DNA of 64,000 nt. It comes from Novosphingobium mangrovisedimenti (GTDB taxonomy: Bacteria; Pseudomonadota; Alphaproteobacteria; Sphingomonadales; Sphingomonadaceae). A model generated the notes under the pieces. The model worked only from the letters and a program-made list of their open reading frames with translations, did no database searches and was not told the origin of the DNA. Shown one piece after another: positions 46,361-55,821 of this stretch (its first letter is position 1; every line of letters begins with the position of its first letter). The translations under genes were made by a program, and so were the position numbers. The stretch is from assembly GCF_025153475.1 (NCBI RefSeq), contig NZ_JANZXA010000005.1:186001-250000 (forward strand), in the 5' to 3' direction.

Positions 46361-46957
46361 TCAGCCACCACCGAAGCGTGCCAGGGCATCGGCCACGCGC
46401 GCCTTGGCCGCGCCGACCGGATCATCCTCCCCCAACATGGCGAACGTGCCGTTGAGCGCGAAGAAACAATGCCCGTGCACGCTCGCCAGCAGCGAACGCG
46501 CCAGCGCGGGAGCCTCCTCCCGCACGTCCGGCGGCAATACAGCTGCGATCTCCCGCACGATCACCTCCGTGATCGCGGCAACCTTTTCGCGATAACTGTC
46601 CGACGGGAGCACGCCTTCGGGAAGACGAAAGTCGTATAGCGCGGTCCAGGCATGACGCTCGCCGAGTGCGAAATCGAAATAGGCCTCGATCGCGGCATCG
46701 AGCCGGCGCTCTTCCCGCCCCGCCAGCCGTTCCTCCAGAAACGCCAGCCAGATGTCGAGCGTGCGCCCGTTGAGCGCGAGCAGCAGCGCATCGTAGGACC
46801 CGAACACGTTGTAGATCGTGCCGATTGAATAGCCGATCCGCTTGGCCACCTCGCGCGCGGAAAAGCGGGCAAAGCCCACTTGCGCAAGCTGCCGGTGCCC
46901 TTCCTGAAGGATCAGTTCGCGCAGTTCTTCGCGCGAGTGATCTGAACGCCGTCCCAT
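46361..46957 (-). CDS. TetR family regulator with WHG-type C-terminal domain
   Basis: 198 residues. N-terminal helix-turn-helix (FSAREVAKRIGYSIGTIYNVFGSYDALL); the C-terminal part with HAWTALYDFRLPEG and LLASVHGHCFFALNG fits the WHG/TetR_C_33-type effector domain. It converges on the exporter regulator (2-base gap) and is divergent from the acyltransferase/ligase gene at 47126, which is its likely target in membrane lipid metabolism. Confidence 0.9.
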   Translation of the reverse strand: MGRRSDHSREELRELILQEGHRQLAQVGFARFSAREVAKRIGYSIGTIYNVFGSYDALLLALNGRTLDIWLAFLEERLAGREERRLDAAIEAYFDFALGERHAWTALYDFRLPEGVLPSDSYREKVAAITEVIVREIAAVLPPDVREEAPALARSLLASVHGHCFFALNGTFAMLGEDDPVGAAKARVADALARFGGG

Positions 46958-46993
46958 TCCATCATGTCCCTTGTTTCCAGAGCTTCTGGCAAA

Positions 46994-47026
46994 TTAATTG
47001 AACGATGTCTAATTTTTTAATTGAAC
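46994..47026. promoter_or_regulatory. Direct repeat in the tetR / aas promoter region
   Basis: TTAATTGAAC occurs at 46994-47003 and again at 47017-47026, 23 bp apart, each followed by a related segment (GATGT, AGTGT) in the only strongly AT-rich part of the region. GAACAGTGT is also the core of the palindrome at 26109. These are candidate operator half-sites for the TetR at 46361; evidence is moderate. Confidence 0.45.
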
Positions 47027-47125
47027 AGTGTATATTTTTATGGAATCCAAGGCTTGCGCAAGCGAGTCGCCATGCGGCAAGCCGGCGTCTAGAGCTCATC
47101 AACAGGATCTTTCCGGAGGCACGCC

Positions 47126-49504
47126 GTGTCCGCACCCGACTTTTCATTGCTGGCCAAGCGGCGTTTCGCGCCGATGTTCACGGTCCAGTTCCTGGGCGCT
47201 TTCAACGACAACCTGCTCAAGTACGCGATGCTGCTGCTCGCGAACTACGGGCTGTTCCGCGATGCGCCGGAACAGGCGGGCATGCTGTCGGTGATCGCCA
47301 CCGGCCTGTTCACCCTGCCCTATTTCCTGTTTTCGGCGCTCGCCGGGCAGATCGCCGACCGCATAGACAAGGCCACGCTGGTGCGCTGGGTAAAGCTGGC
47401 GGAAGTGGGCATCATGGGCCTGGCCCTCGTGGGCTTTGCCTGGGAATCGATCCCCCTGCTGCTGGCCAGCCTGTTCCTGATGGGCCTGCACTCCACCGTG
47501 TTCGGCCCGGTCAAGTATTCGATCCTGCCCCAGCACCTGACCGAGCACGAGATCATGGGCGGCACCGGCCTGATCGAGGCGGGTACGTTCCTCGCGATCC
47601 TGACCGGCCAGTTGCTCGCCGGGCAGATCCCGCCGTGGGAGGCCGGTCTCGTTGCCATGGGGCTTGCCGTTCTGGGCTATGTCTCGGCTCTGGCGATCCC
47701 GCCTGCCCCGCCCAGCCGCGGCGGCCACCCGGTCGACTGGAACATCGCGCGCGGCACCTGGCATGTGCTGACCACCGCGCACAAGGGCCGGGGCGTGTGG
47801 CTGGCGGTGCTCGGCATCAGCTGGTTCTTCACCGCCGGCGCGGTGCTGCTCACCGAGTTCGTCCCGCTCGTCTCCGATACGCTGAACGCGCAGAAGGACG
47901 TGGCGACGCTGTTCCTCGTGATCTTCTCGGTGACGATCGCGCTCGGCTCGATGACCGTGAACCGCCTGCTCGGCGGCGAGGTCTCCGCCAAGTACGTGCC
48001 GATCAGCGCGCTGGCGCTCGCCGCCGGGCTCATCGACCTGTCGTTCTCTACCAGCGGTTTTGCCGTCACCTATCCCGAAGCGACGATCGCCGAATTCCTC
48101 GCCAGCGCGGGGGCGTGGCGGATCCTTACCGACCTCGTCATCGTCGCCTTTTCCGGCGGCATGTTCATCGTACCGCTCTATGCGATCCTGCAGGTGCGCT
48201 CCGCCCCCGACGAACGCTCGCAGGTGATCGCGGCGAACAACATCCTCAATGCCGGCATGACGGTGATCGCCGTCGGCGTGGTTGCCCTGCTGCTCGCTGC
48301 TGGCGCCAGCGTCCCGCAGGTCATCGGCGTCCTCGGCTGCGCGACGCTCGTCGTCGCGCTGGTATCCGTCTGGCTGCTGCCCGAAACGCTGTTCAAGGCC
48401 GTGATCCGCCTGGTGCTCAGGGCGCTCTACCGCGTCGAGGTGACCGGCATCGAGAACATGCCCCGGCCCGGCGAACGCGCGGTCGTGGTGGTCAACCACC
48501 TGTCCTACCTCGACGGCGTGCTGCTCGGCGCCTTCCTGCCCGGCAAGCCGACTTTCGCGGTACACACCAGCATCGCGAAGAGCTGGTGGATCCAGCCCTT
48601 CCTCAAGCTGTTCCGCGCCTTCCCGGTCGATCCCACCAATCCGATGTCGGCCAAGGCCATGGTGCGCACTGTGCGCGAGGGCAACACGCTGGTAATCTTC
48701 CCCGAAGGCCGCATCACCGTGACCGGCGCGCTGATGAAGGTGTTCGACGGTCCCGGAATGGTCGCCGACAAGGCCGACGCGCCGATCGTGCCGGTACGCC
48801 TGAACGGGCCGCAGTACAGCCCGCTCTCGCACCTCAAGGGCAAGGTTCGCACGCGGCTGTTTCCCAAGGTGACGATCGATGTACTGCCCCCGCGTCGGTT
48901 CCAGATAGAGGGCGAAATGTCCGCCCGCCAGCGCCGCGCCATCGCCGGCCGCCGTCTCTACGACGAGATGAGCGCGATGATCTTCGCCACCAGCCACACC
49001 GACCGCACGCTCTTCTCCGCCCTGTGCGATGCGCGCACGATCCACGGCGGCAAGGCCAAGGTGGTGGAGGACGTCAAGCGCGAGCCGCTGTCCTACGACC
49101 GCCTGATCCTGGGCGCCGAACTGCTGGGCGACCGGCTCGCCTACCGCACCCGGCCCGGCGAAGCCGTGGGGCTGCTGCTGCCCAACGTCAACGGCGCCGC
49201 GCTCGCCTTCTTCGCGCTGCAGTCCGAGGGGCGCGTGCCGGCCATGCTCAACTTCACCGCCGGGCTGACCAACCTCCTCTCGGCCTGCGACACCGCCGAG
49301 ATCGGGACCATCGTCACCGCCCCGAGCAGGCCAGCCTGCACGACACGGTCACCGCACTGGAGGCGACAGGCCATGCGGTTCTCTACCTGGAGGACCTTGC
49401 CGAAGAGATCGGCACCGCCACCAAGTTATGGCACCTGCTGCTCAAGAACGGCGCCCCCGCCCGCCACGAACGGCGCAAGGTCTCGCCCGATGCGCCGGCG
49501 GTGA
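47126..49504 (+). CDS. aas: MFS-PlsC-acyl ligase fusion (Aas-like), 5' portion before a frameshift
   Basis: The 792-residue frame begins with an MFS lysophospholipid-transporter-like domain (FTVQFLGAFNDNLLKYA, about residues 10-410). A PlsC-type acyltransferase domain follows with the HX4D motif NHLSYLD and FPEGRITVTG (about 440-620), then the start of an acyl-ACP/CoA ligase domain. At about 49322 similarity leaves this frame and continues in the +2 frame to 50511; the last 60 residues of this frame are out-of-frame nonsense. In Aas the fusion takes up lysophospholipid and re-acylates it. The transporter and acyltransferase parts appear intact. Real mutation or sequence error cannot be told apart here. 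Confidence 0.85.
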   Translation: MSAPDFSLLAKRRFAPMFTVQFLGAFNDNLLKYAMLLLANYGLFRDAPEQAGMLSVIATGLFTLPYFLFSALAGQIADRIDKATLVRWVKLAEVGIMGLALVGFAWESIPLLLASLFLMGLHSTVFGPVKYSILPQHLTEHEIMGGTGLIEAGTFLAILTGQLLAGQIPPWEAGLVAMGLAVLGYVSALAIPPAPPSRGGHPVDWNIARGTWHVLTTAHKGRGVWLAVLGISWFFTAGAVLLTEFVPLVSDTLNAQKDVATLFLVIFSVTIALGSMTVNRLLGGEVSAKYVPISALALAAGLIDLSFSTSGFAVTYPEATIAEFLASAGAWRILTDLVIVAFSGGMFIVPLYAILQVRSAPDERSQVIAANNILNAGMTVIAVGVVALLLAAGASVPQVIGVLGCATLVVALVSVWLLPETLFKAVIRLVLRALYRVEVTGIENMPRPGERAVVVVNHLSYLDGVLLGAFLPGKPTFAVHTSIAKSWWIQPFLKLFRAFPVDPTNPMSAKAMVRTVREGNTLVIFPEGRITVTGALMKVFDGPGMVADKADAPIVPVRLNGPQYSPLSHLKGKVRTRLFPKVTIDVLPPRRFQIEGEMSARQRRAIAGRRLYDEMSAMIFATSHTDRTLFSALCDARTIHGGKAKVVEDVKREPLSYDRLILGAELLGDRLAYRTRPGEAVGLLLPNVNGAALAFFALQSEGRVPAMLNFTAGLTNLLSACDTAEIGTIVTAPSRPACTTRSPHWRRQAMRFSTWRTLPKRSAPPPSYGTCCSRTAPPPATNGARSRPMRRR

Positions 49505-50511
49505 TCCTGTTCACCAGCGGGTCGGAAGGCACGCCCAAGGGCGTCGTCCTTTCCCACCGCAACCTGCTGTCCAACTGCGCCCAGCTGGCCGCGCGGATCG
49601 ACTTCAACCCCACCGACGTGGTGCTGAACGCGCTGCCCGTGTTCCATTCGTTCGGCCTTACCGGGGGCACGCTGCTGCCGATACTGAGCGGCATCAAGAC
49701 GGTGTTCTACCCCAGCCCGCTGCACTACCGCATCGTCCCCGCGCTCGCCTACGACTGCAACGCGACGATCCTGTTCGGCACCGACACCTTCCTGGCCGGT
49801 TATGCCCGCATGGCGCACAGCTATGACTTCTATTCGCTGCGCTACATCTTCGCGGGCGCCGAGAAGGTGCGCGAGGAAACGCGCAAGACCTATGCCGAGA
49901 AATTCGGCCTGCGCATCCTCGAAGGCTACGGCGCAACCGAATGCGCGCCGGTCATCGCGGTGAACACCCCGATGCATTTCAAGGCCGGATCGGTCGGCCG
50001 GCTGCTGCCCGCCATGGAGGCGCGGCTCGAAACGGTGCCCGGCATCGAAGAAGGCGGCCGCCTCTATGTGAAGGGTCCTAATGTCATGACCGGCTACATG
50101 CTCGCCAGCGATACCGGCAAGCTGCAGCCCCCCGCCGAGGGCTGGCACGATACCGGCGACATCGTCACCATCGACGACGAGGGCTTCATCACCATCCGCG
50201 GCCGCGCCAAGCGCTTCGCCAAGATCGGTGGCGAGATGGTCTCGCTCCCGGCCGTGGAAGGCTATGCCGCGCAGGTCTGGCCCGATGCCGAGCACGCCGT
50301 CGTCACCCGCCCCGATGCCAGGAAGGGCGAGCAGCTGGTGCTCTACACCACCGCGCGCGACGCCGAGCCGAAGGCCCTGCTCGAATGGGGCCGCGCCAAT
50401 GGCGTGACCGAACTGATGCTGCCGCGCGACATCCGGGTGCTCGATGCCCTGCCGGTGCTGGGGACGGGCAAGCTCGACTACGTGACGCTGGGCGAGATGG
50501 CGAAGGAGTGA
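49324..50511 (+). pseudogene. aas: AMP-dependent acyl ligase domain, 3' portion of the frameshifted aas-like gene
   Basis: From GAG 49324 the frame reads EQASLHDTVTALEA and carries the rest of the ligase: P-loop ILFTSGSEGTPKG, GYGATECAPV, WHDTGDIVTID, and the final lysine region VLGTGKLDY. It has no convincing start of its own (GTG 49501 lies inside the P-loop). About four residues expected between IVTA and EQA are missing, with only two bases left, as if some 10 bases were lost; that number is an estimate from family alignment by memory. Followed after two bases by the asparaginase-domain gene. Confidence 0.8.
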
Positions 50512-50513
50512 TA

Positions 50514-51017
50514 ATGGCACGCCCCATGTCACAGCCCCCCATTCTCGTCGTCACCACCGGCGGCACCATCGACAAGCAGTATTTCGACGCGCTCAGCGAA
50601 TACCAGATCGCCGAAAGCGTGATCGAGAAGCTGCTGAAGGTGTCGCGCGTCACCCACCCGTTCCGCGTCGTCGAGCTGATGCGCAAGGACAGCCTCGAAC
50701 TCACCGACGAGGACCGCGCGCTCGTCAAGGCGACGATTACCGCCGCGCCCGAAACGCACGTCGTCGTCACCCACGGCACCGATACGATGACCGAGACCGC
50801 CAAGGTCCTTGCCGACATCGCGGGCAAGACCATCGTTCTGACCGGCGCCCTCGCCCCGGCCCGCTTTGCCGAGAGCGATGCGCCGTTCAACCTGGGCATG
50901 GCCTTCGCCTGCTGCCAGGCCGCGCAGCCCGGTGTATGGATCACGATGAACGGCTCGGTGTTCGACGGCCTGAAAGTCAGAAAGGACCGCGCGGCAGGCA
51001 AGTTTTCAGAAATTTAA
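50514..51017 (+). CDS. Asparaginase-domain protein, N-terminal domain only
   Basis: 167 residues from ATG 50514, with AAGGAG five bases upstream and only two bases after the preceding stop. It has the two catalytic motifs of type I/II asparaginases: VTTGGTIDK and THGTDTMTETAK. The C-terminal domain of the usual 330-residue enzyme is absent. Such short asparaginase-domain proteins recur in proteobacteria with unknown activity. The frame closes cleanly, so this looks like a natural short form rather than a truncation. Coupling to the ligase gene is probably positional. Confidence 0.85.
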   Translation: MARPMSQPPILVVTTGGTIDKQYFDALSEYQIAESVIEKLLKVSRVTHPFRVVELMRKDSLELTDEDRALVKATITAAPETHVVVTHGTDTMTETAKVLADIAGKTIVLTGALAPARFAESDAPFNLGMAFACCQAAQPGVWITMNGSVFDGLKVRKDRAAGKFSEI

Positions 51018-51210
51018 CGCTGCAATCGTTACTACTGCGTCCTCGCTAGGTAAACCTTCGGAAACCTTTCTTCGCCAACCGCAAACGACGCCCCGCTATC
51101 TTTCGCAATGACAGGTAGCGGCGCACATCCCCCGTTCCCCCGTAGCGCCGCTGCCTGTCTACCGACGGGCATCCCCCTCGAACCCCGGATGTCCTGGAAA
51201 GGGAGATCCG

Positions 51211-52659
51211 GTGACACTCGCAAGCCCCCCTCCGTCCGAAATCCACGCCGCGCTCGAACATGCGCCGGTCGGCGCGCTGATCGTCGATGCCACCGGCACC
51301 GTGTCCTGGGCCAATGCCGCCGCGGCCCGCATTTTCGGCGAATCCGACCCGGCGGCGCTGCGCCACACCCCGCTTCACGGCCGGCTGGACGAGCACGGCG
51401 CCGAGACGCTGCACGCCCTGATCGACCTTCATTTCGCCACGCCCGCGCAGGCGCGCACGTGCTGGACACGGCAGCTCGCCCTCGCCGACGGCAGTGGACC
51501 GGTCGAAGTGACGATCGCCGCCATCCCCGATACCTTCGAGCATCGCGCGATCCTCTATGTCCGCAGCCTCGCGCATCAGGTCGCCGCCGAACGGCGCTTC
51601 GAGCAGATCTTCGAGCACCTGCCTCTCGGCCTTGTCGTGGTCGACGCGCGGCAGCGGATCGTCCAGGCCAATGCCTCGCTGGCGGCGGTGTTCGGATATG
51701 CCGGCGAGGCGCTCGTCGGCCAGCCGCTGGAGATGCTGCTGCCCGAACGCTACCGCAAGGCGCACGGCAGCCATTTCGAAGCCTACTGCGACATGCCCCG
51801 GTCCCGCATGATGGGATCGGGACGAGACCTCACCGGGCTGCACCGGTCGGGTCAGGAAATCCCGGTCGAGATCGCGCTGACCAGGCTCGAGAACGCCGGC
51901 CAGCCGCTCTATCTCGCCATCGTCACCGACATCTCCGGTCGCAAGCGATCGGAAAGCGCGCTGCAACAGACCAATGCCCAGCTTGAGGAATTCACTTACG
52001 TCGCCAGCCATGACCTGCGCAGCCCCCTGCGCGGGATCGCCGATCTCGCCACCTGGATCCGCGAGGACCTTGGCGAGGACGGCCTGACCGAGGACATCCG
52101 CCACAACTTCGACCGGATCGCCCTGCGCATCCGCCGCTGCGAGCAGATGATCGACGACCTGCTGGACTATGCCCGCGCCGGCGTTCGCGATCAGCGCATG
52201 GAAAGCATCGACCCGCGCGCGCTGATCGACGAAGCCATGGCCATGGCGGCGATCCCGGAGAACTTTACCGTCGAGATCGACGTCACCGGCACCTCCCTTA
52301 CCGCACCGCGCGCGCCGCTGTTCACCTCGCTGCGCAATCTCCTCGCCAATGCCGCGAAGCACCACGGCGGAGACGCCGGCCACATCCGCGTCGTCCTGCG
52401 CGAAGAGGGGCGCTTCTCGATCTTCACGGTCGAGGACGACGGCAAGGGCATCACGCCCGGCAACGAAGAGCGCATCTTCAAGCTGTTCCACCGCGCCTCG
52501 CCCGGCACCGAAGGCGACGGGGTGGGGCTTGCCTTCACCCGGCGCATGATCAACGCGCATGGCGGCATGGTCACCGTGCAGGGCCAGGGGCCGCTGGGCG
52601 GCGCCAGCTTCGCCATCCATTGGCCACGCATCCTCCTGCGGGAGTTCGACGATGAATGA
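51211..52659 (+). CDS. PAS-domain sensor histidine kinase
   Basis: 482 residues from GTG 51211, preceded by AAAGGGAGA. Two PAS domains (about 10-120 and 125-245) but no membrane segment, so it senses a cytoplasmic signal. HisKA with phosphorylated histidine in YVASHDLRSPLRG near residue 264. HATPase with N-box NLLANAAKHHGG, DDGKGI and GVGLAFTRRMI. The type resembles phytochrome-associated kinases, though no chromophore domain is present. Its end overlaps the receiver gene by 8 bases. Confidence 0.93.
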   Translation: MTLASPPPSEIHAALEHAPVGALIVDATGTVSWANAAAARIFGESDPAALRHTPLHGRLDEHGAETLHALIDLHFATPAQARTCWTRQLALADGSGPVEVTIAAIPDTFEHRAILYVRSLAHQVAAERRFEQIFEHLPLGLVVVDARQRIVQANASLAAVFGYAGEALVGQPLEMLLPERYRKAHGSHFEAYCDMPRSRMMGSGRDLTGLHRSGQEIPVEIALTRLENAGQPLYLAIVTDISGRKRSESALQQTNAQLEEFTYVASHDLRSPLRGIADLATWIREDLGEDGLTEDIRHNFDRIALRIRRCEQMIDDLLDYARAGVRDQRMESIDPRALIDEAMAMAAIPENFTVEIDVTGTSLTAPRAPLFTSLRNLLANAAKHHGGDAGHIRVVLREEGRFSIFTVEDDGKGITPGNEERIFKLFHRASPGTEGDGVGLAFTRRMINAHGGMVTVQGQGPLGGASFAIHWPRILLREFDDE

Positions 52660-53092
52660 ACTGTCCGGAGACCCGCTCGACTGCACCGTGCTGCTGGTCG
52701 ATGACGATGACGTCGCGGTCGAAGGCGTGCTGCGCAGCTTTCGCAAGCACGAGGTGCCCTGCCGCACCCTGACGGCCGGCGACGGCGCCGAGGCTCTGGC
52801 CATCCTGCGCGGCCAGCATGGGCAAAAGCGCCTCGACACCCCGGCCGTCGTCCTGCTCGACATCAACATGCCCGGGATGGACGGCTTCCAGTTCCTCGAA
52901 GCGGTGCGGGCCGATGCCGCGCTCAAGCGCACCGTGATCTTCATCCTGAGCACGTCGGCGCGCGATCAGGACCGCGCGCATGCCTACGATGAGCACGTCG
53001 CGGGCTACATGGTCAAATCGGCGGTCGGCCCGCAATTCGCGCTGCTCGCGGAATTCGTCCGGAAATACGCCTGCACCCAGCAACTGCCCTAG
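52652..53092 (+). CDS. Single-domain response regulator (Rcp1-like)
   Basis: 146 residues from ATG 52652, overlapping the kinase gene. Receiver with acidic cluster LLVDDDDVAVEG, phosphoacceptor D in VVLLDINMPGMDG, STSARDQDRAHAY, and lysine in MVKSAVG. It lacks an output domain. Cyanobacterial Rcp1-type receivers pair with PAS/GAF kinases of the sort just upstream. It probably relays phosphate or tunes the kinase. Confidence 0.92.
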   Translation: MNELSGDPLDCTVLLVDDDDVAVEGVLRSFRKHEVPCRTLTAGDGAEALAILRGQHGQKRLDTPAVVLLDINMPGMDGFQFLEAVRADAALKRTVIFILSTSARDQDRAHAYDEHVAGYMVKSAVGPQFALLAEFVRKYACTQQLP

Positions 53093-53106
53093 GCAAGGAG
53101 TCCCCC

Positions 53107-54861
53107 ATGGACAACCAAGGCAATGGCAATACCGAACTGTTCGCCCTGATCGTCGACGACGATGACGTCGACCGCGAACGCCTGGCCCGGATGCTGGAGC
53201 GATCTTCACGCTCCATCCACGTTGTCGAGGCGACTTCGCAGGCCGAGGCGCTCGAACTCATCCGCGGCCCCGCCCCGCACTTCGACATCGTCTTCCTCGA
53301 CTTCGGGCTGGAGGACGGCGACGGCCGCGATCTGGTCCCCACCATCCACGGCGAGATCGACCCCGACTGCCCGATCATCGCGGTCACCGGCTTTGCCGAC
53401 GAGCTTGTCGCCGCAGCCTCGATCAAGTCCGGGATGAGCGAATTTCTCACCAAGCGCTCGCTTTCGCCCGAACGCGTCGCGGCATCGGTCGAAGAGGCAA
53501 TCGCATGGCGCAGCTGCCGGCAGGAACTGCGCCGCACCGAGGAGGAGCTGACTCACCGCAGCCTGCACGATCCCCTCACCGACCTGCCCAACCGCACCCT
53601 GTTCTTCGACCGCCTTGGCCAGAACTGCGCCCGCGCCAAGCGCAGCGGCGACCCGTTCGCGGTGGTCATGGTCGACCTCGACCGGTTCAAGGAGATCAAC
53701 GACACGTTCGGCCACGCCGCCGGTGATGCCGTGCTCACCACCATCGGCCGGCGGCTGCGCGCGAATCTGCGCGAAGTGGACACCGTGGCCCGTCTGGGTG
53801 GAGACGAGTTCGCGCTCCTCCTGCAGAACGTGTCCACCGACGACGCCGCGATGACGATGGCGAAGAAACTGGCCGCGCTGATCGAACAGCCGATCGTGCA
53901 CGAAGGCCGTGCGCTGCATGTCGGCTGCTCGATCGGGATCGCCTTGTGTCCGCAGTTCGGCCTCTCGCCCGCCGGGCTCGTCTCGGTCGCGGACGATGCG
54001 ATGTACGAAGCCAAGCGCGGCACCGACACCGCAGTGGTGGCACGCCGTAGCGGGCAGCGCCGCATCAACCTGTTCGATCGCAGCGGCCTGCTGGAAGAAC
54101 TCGAGGAAGCCCTGATCGACGGATCGCTACAATGGCACTGGCAGCCCAAGATCGACATGCGCGACAGCCGCGTACTCGGCTTCGAGGCGCTTGTGCGCTG
54201 GCGCGACCCGCGCGGGAACGACGTGCCCGCGGACCATCTCATCCAGACCGTCGAGCAGTCGCCTCTGCTGGAAGACTTCACCTACCACAGCCTTGACCGG
54301 GTGCTGGAACAATTTGCCGCGCTTCAGGGCGCACTCGGGCACGCGACGATCTGCATCAACATCTCGGCGCGCATGCTCGAACGCTCGGGCTTCGTGGACA
54401 AGGTGACCGAATGCATCGCGCGCCACGGCGTCGATCCCTTGCGCGTAACCCTTGAACTCACGGAAACCGCGCTGATCGCCAACCCGGGCCAGGCCAAGCG
54501 CGTCATCGAGCAATTGCAGGACCGGCAGGTCGGCCTCTCGATCGACGATTTCGGGGCCGGGTTCACCTCGTTCGGATACCTGCGCGAATTCGCGGTGAGC
54601 GAGATCAAGATCGACCGCTCCTACATCCGCCGCTTTGCCGAGAGCCGCTTCGACCAGTCGCTGGTCAATTCGCTCGTCGTCCTGTGCGAGAGCCTGGGCA
54701 TTCCGCTCGTCGCCGAAGGCGTGGAGGACGCGCGCACCCGCGACCTGCTGGTATCGCTCGGCTGCCATGCGGGTCAGGGATACGGTATCTGCCGGCCGAT
54801 GCCCTACGACGACGTGCGGCACTGGATCGAGCGCTGGAACGGCCTTCAATCTGCTGCATAA
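53107..54861 (+). CDS. Receiver-GGDEF-EAL response regulator
   Basis: 584 residues after an AAGGAG site. Receiver (1-125, phosphoacceptor in VFLDFGLEDGDG), GGDEF (about 150-310) with RLGGDEFALLL and an inhibitory RxxD site (REVD) five residues before it, then EAL (about 325-575) with FEALVRWRDP, ELTETAL and a variant loop DDFGAGFTSF. It can in principle make and break cyclic-di-GMP under control of phosphorylation. As the third gene of the kinase-receiver set, it is the likely output, converting the PAS signal to cyclic-di-GMP change. Confidence 0.93.
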   Translation: MDNQGNGNTELFALIVDDDDVDRERLARMLERSSRSIHVVEATSQAEALELIRGPAPHFDIVFLDFGLEDGDGRDLVPTIHGEIDPDCPIIAVTGFADELVAAASIKSGMSEFLTKRSLSPERVAASVEEAIAWRSCRQELRRTEEELTHRSLHDPLTDLPNRTLFFDRLGQNCARAKRSGDPFAVVMVDLDRFKEINDTFGHAAGDAVLTTIGRRLRANLREVDTVARLGGDEFALLLQNVSTDDAAMTMAKKLAALIEQPIVHEGRALHVGCSIGIALCPQFGLSPAGLVSVADDAMYEAKRGTDTAVVARRSGQRRINLFDRSGLLEELEEALIDGSLQWHWQPKIDMRDSRVLGFEALVRWRDPRGNDVPADHLIQTVEQSPLLEDFTYHSLDRVLEQFAALQGALGHATICINISARMLERSGFVDKVTECIARHGVDPLRVTLELTETALIANPGQAKRVIEQLQDRQVGLSIDDFGAGFTSFGYLREFAVSEIKIDRSYIRRFAESRFDQSLVNSLVVLCESLGIPLVAEGVEDARTRDLLVSLGCHAGQGYGICRPMPYDDVRHWIERWNGLQSAA

Positions 54862-55096
54862 CCTGAACTGCGCCCGCGTGCCCGGCCCGCCCCTGCCGGC
54901 CACACCCGGCGAAGTCCCGGGTTGACGCCGGAAAGAGTGTTGCAGCCAAAACCGTAGCCGGGCGTTTATCGCAGGATTGGTTCGCCCCGTCTCCTCTTGC
55001 CTCTTTCCGAGCACCGGTTCATCGAACGTTGAGGATATTGGCGGCAGGATCAGCACCACGGACTGAAGCTATATCCTTGCGGAGGAGAACAAGACG

Positions 55097-55507
55097 ATGA
55101 AGAAGATGCTGCTGGCCCTGGCTATGGCCACGCTCGCCTTGCCGGCCGTGCCGGCCGCTGCCGACCCGCCGCCCTGGGCCCCGGCCCACGGCAAGCGCGC
55201 GCACGATCGCGACTACCGTGACCAACGCCGCGACTATCGCAACCAACGCATCTATGATTCACGCGGCCGCTACCTCAAACCGCACCGGATCACGCGCAAC
55301 TCGCACGTCTGGCGTGGACGCGACGGACGCTACTACTGCCGTCGCGACAACGGCACGACCGGCCTCATCATCGGCGCCGGTGTCGGTGCGCTGGCCGGGC
55401 ACGAACTCGCCGGCAACGGCGATCGCACGCTGGGCGCACTCCTGGGCGGCGTGATCGGTGGCGTTCTGGGACGCGAGATCGACCGGGGCAGCCTGAGCTG
55501 CCGTTGA
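55097..55507 (+). CDS. Secreted glycine-zipper protein
   Basis: 136 residues, ATG after GGAGGAGAACAAG. Signal peptide (residues 1-22, cleavage after AAA-D), then a basic/aromatic, Arg- and Tyr-rich central part (about 30-85). A C-terminal glycine-zipper stretch follows (GLIIGAGVGALAGHELAG, then GALLGGVIGGVLG), as in the 17-kDa surface antigen/YmgG group. It probably associates with or inserts in the outer membrane. The role in envelope stability is inferred from the family only. Followed by a clear terminator. Confidence 0.82.
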   Translation: MKKMLLALAMATLALPAVPAAADPPPWAPAHGKRAHDRDYRDQRRDYRNQRIYDSRGRYLKPHRITRNSHVWRGRDGRYYCRRDNGTTGLIIGAGVGALAGHELAGNGDRTLGALLGGVIGGVLGREIDRGSLSCR

Positions 55508-55533
55508 ACTGATTTCGGCACCCTGAAAACACG

Positions 55534-55569
55534 AAAAGGCGCGTTGGTGGCAACACCGGCGCGCCTTTT
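55534..55569 (+). terminator. Rho-independent terminator after the glycine-zipper gene
   Basis: AAAAGGCGCG (55534-55543) with CGCGCCTTTT (55560-55569), a 10-bp stem including the A/T ends and loop TTGGTGGCAACACCGG that itself can pair (GGTG/CACC). Bidirectional form. Confidence 0.85.
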
Positions 55570-55771
55570 CCGTGATGCGCGCCGCTATCGTGCGCCTCGC
55601 GACACGCTGGTCCTCGTCGGGTCCGCCCGGCCGATACCCGGCAAACCCGCTTTCCTACCCGGCCAAGCTATGCTCCAATAGCGGGTGATGACCTTGCGCC
55701 TGCCCTCTCTCTCGACGCTCCCTGCCATCTCGCAAAGATCGCGCCGCCCCGGGCCCGCAGGTTCCGTTCTG

Positions 55772-55796
55772 GACTGTGTCAACCGTGTCAACCTGT
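55772..55796 (-). repeat. Dispersed TTGACACG repeat, copy 2 (reverse)
   Basis: The minus strand reads ACAGGTTGACACGGTTGACACAG over this stretch, close to the copies at 10265-10286 and 60021-60045. Downstream bases on that strand (GTCCAGAACGGAAC...) also resemble those after copy 3 (GTCCAGAGGGCAAAC), so the repeat is longer than the core. Confidence 0.6.
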
Positions 55797-55821
55797 CCGC
55801 CGTGGCAAGCCGGATTCCGGC

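Larger units (their letters stand above)
55508..55821. other. Intergenic region before the SDR gene
   Basis: 314 bases holding the terminator of the glycine-zipper gene (55534-55569) and a reverse-orientation copy of the TTGACACG dispersed repeat (55772-55796), only 25 bases before the reductase start. Nothing else is recognised. Confidence 0.6.
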
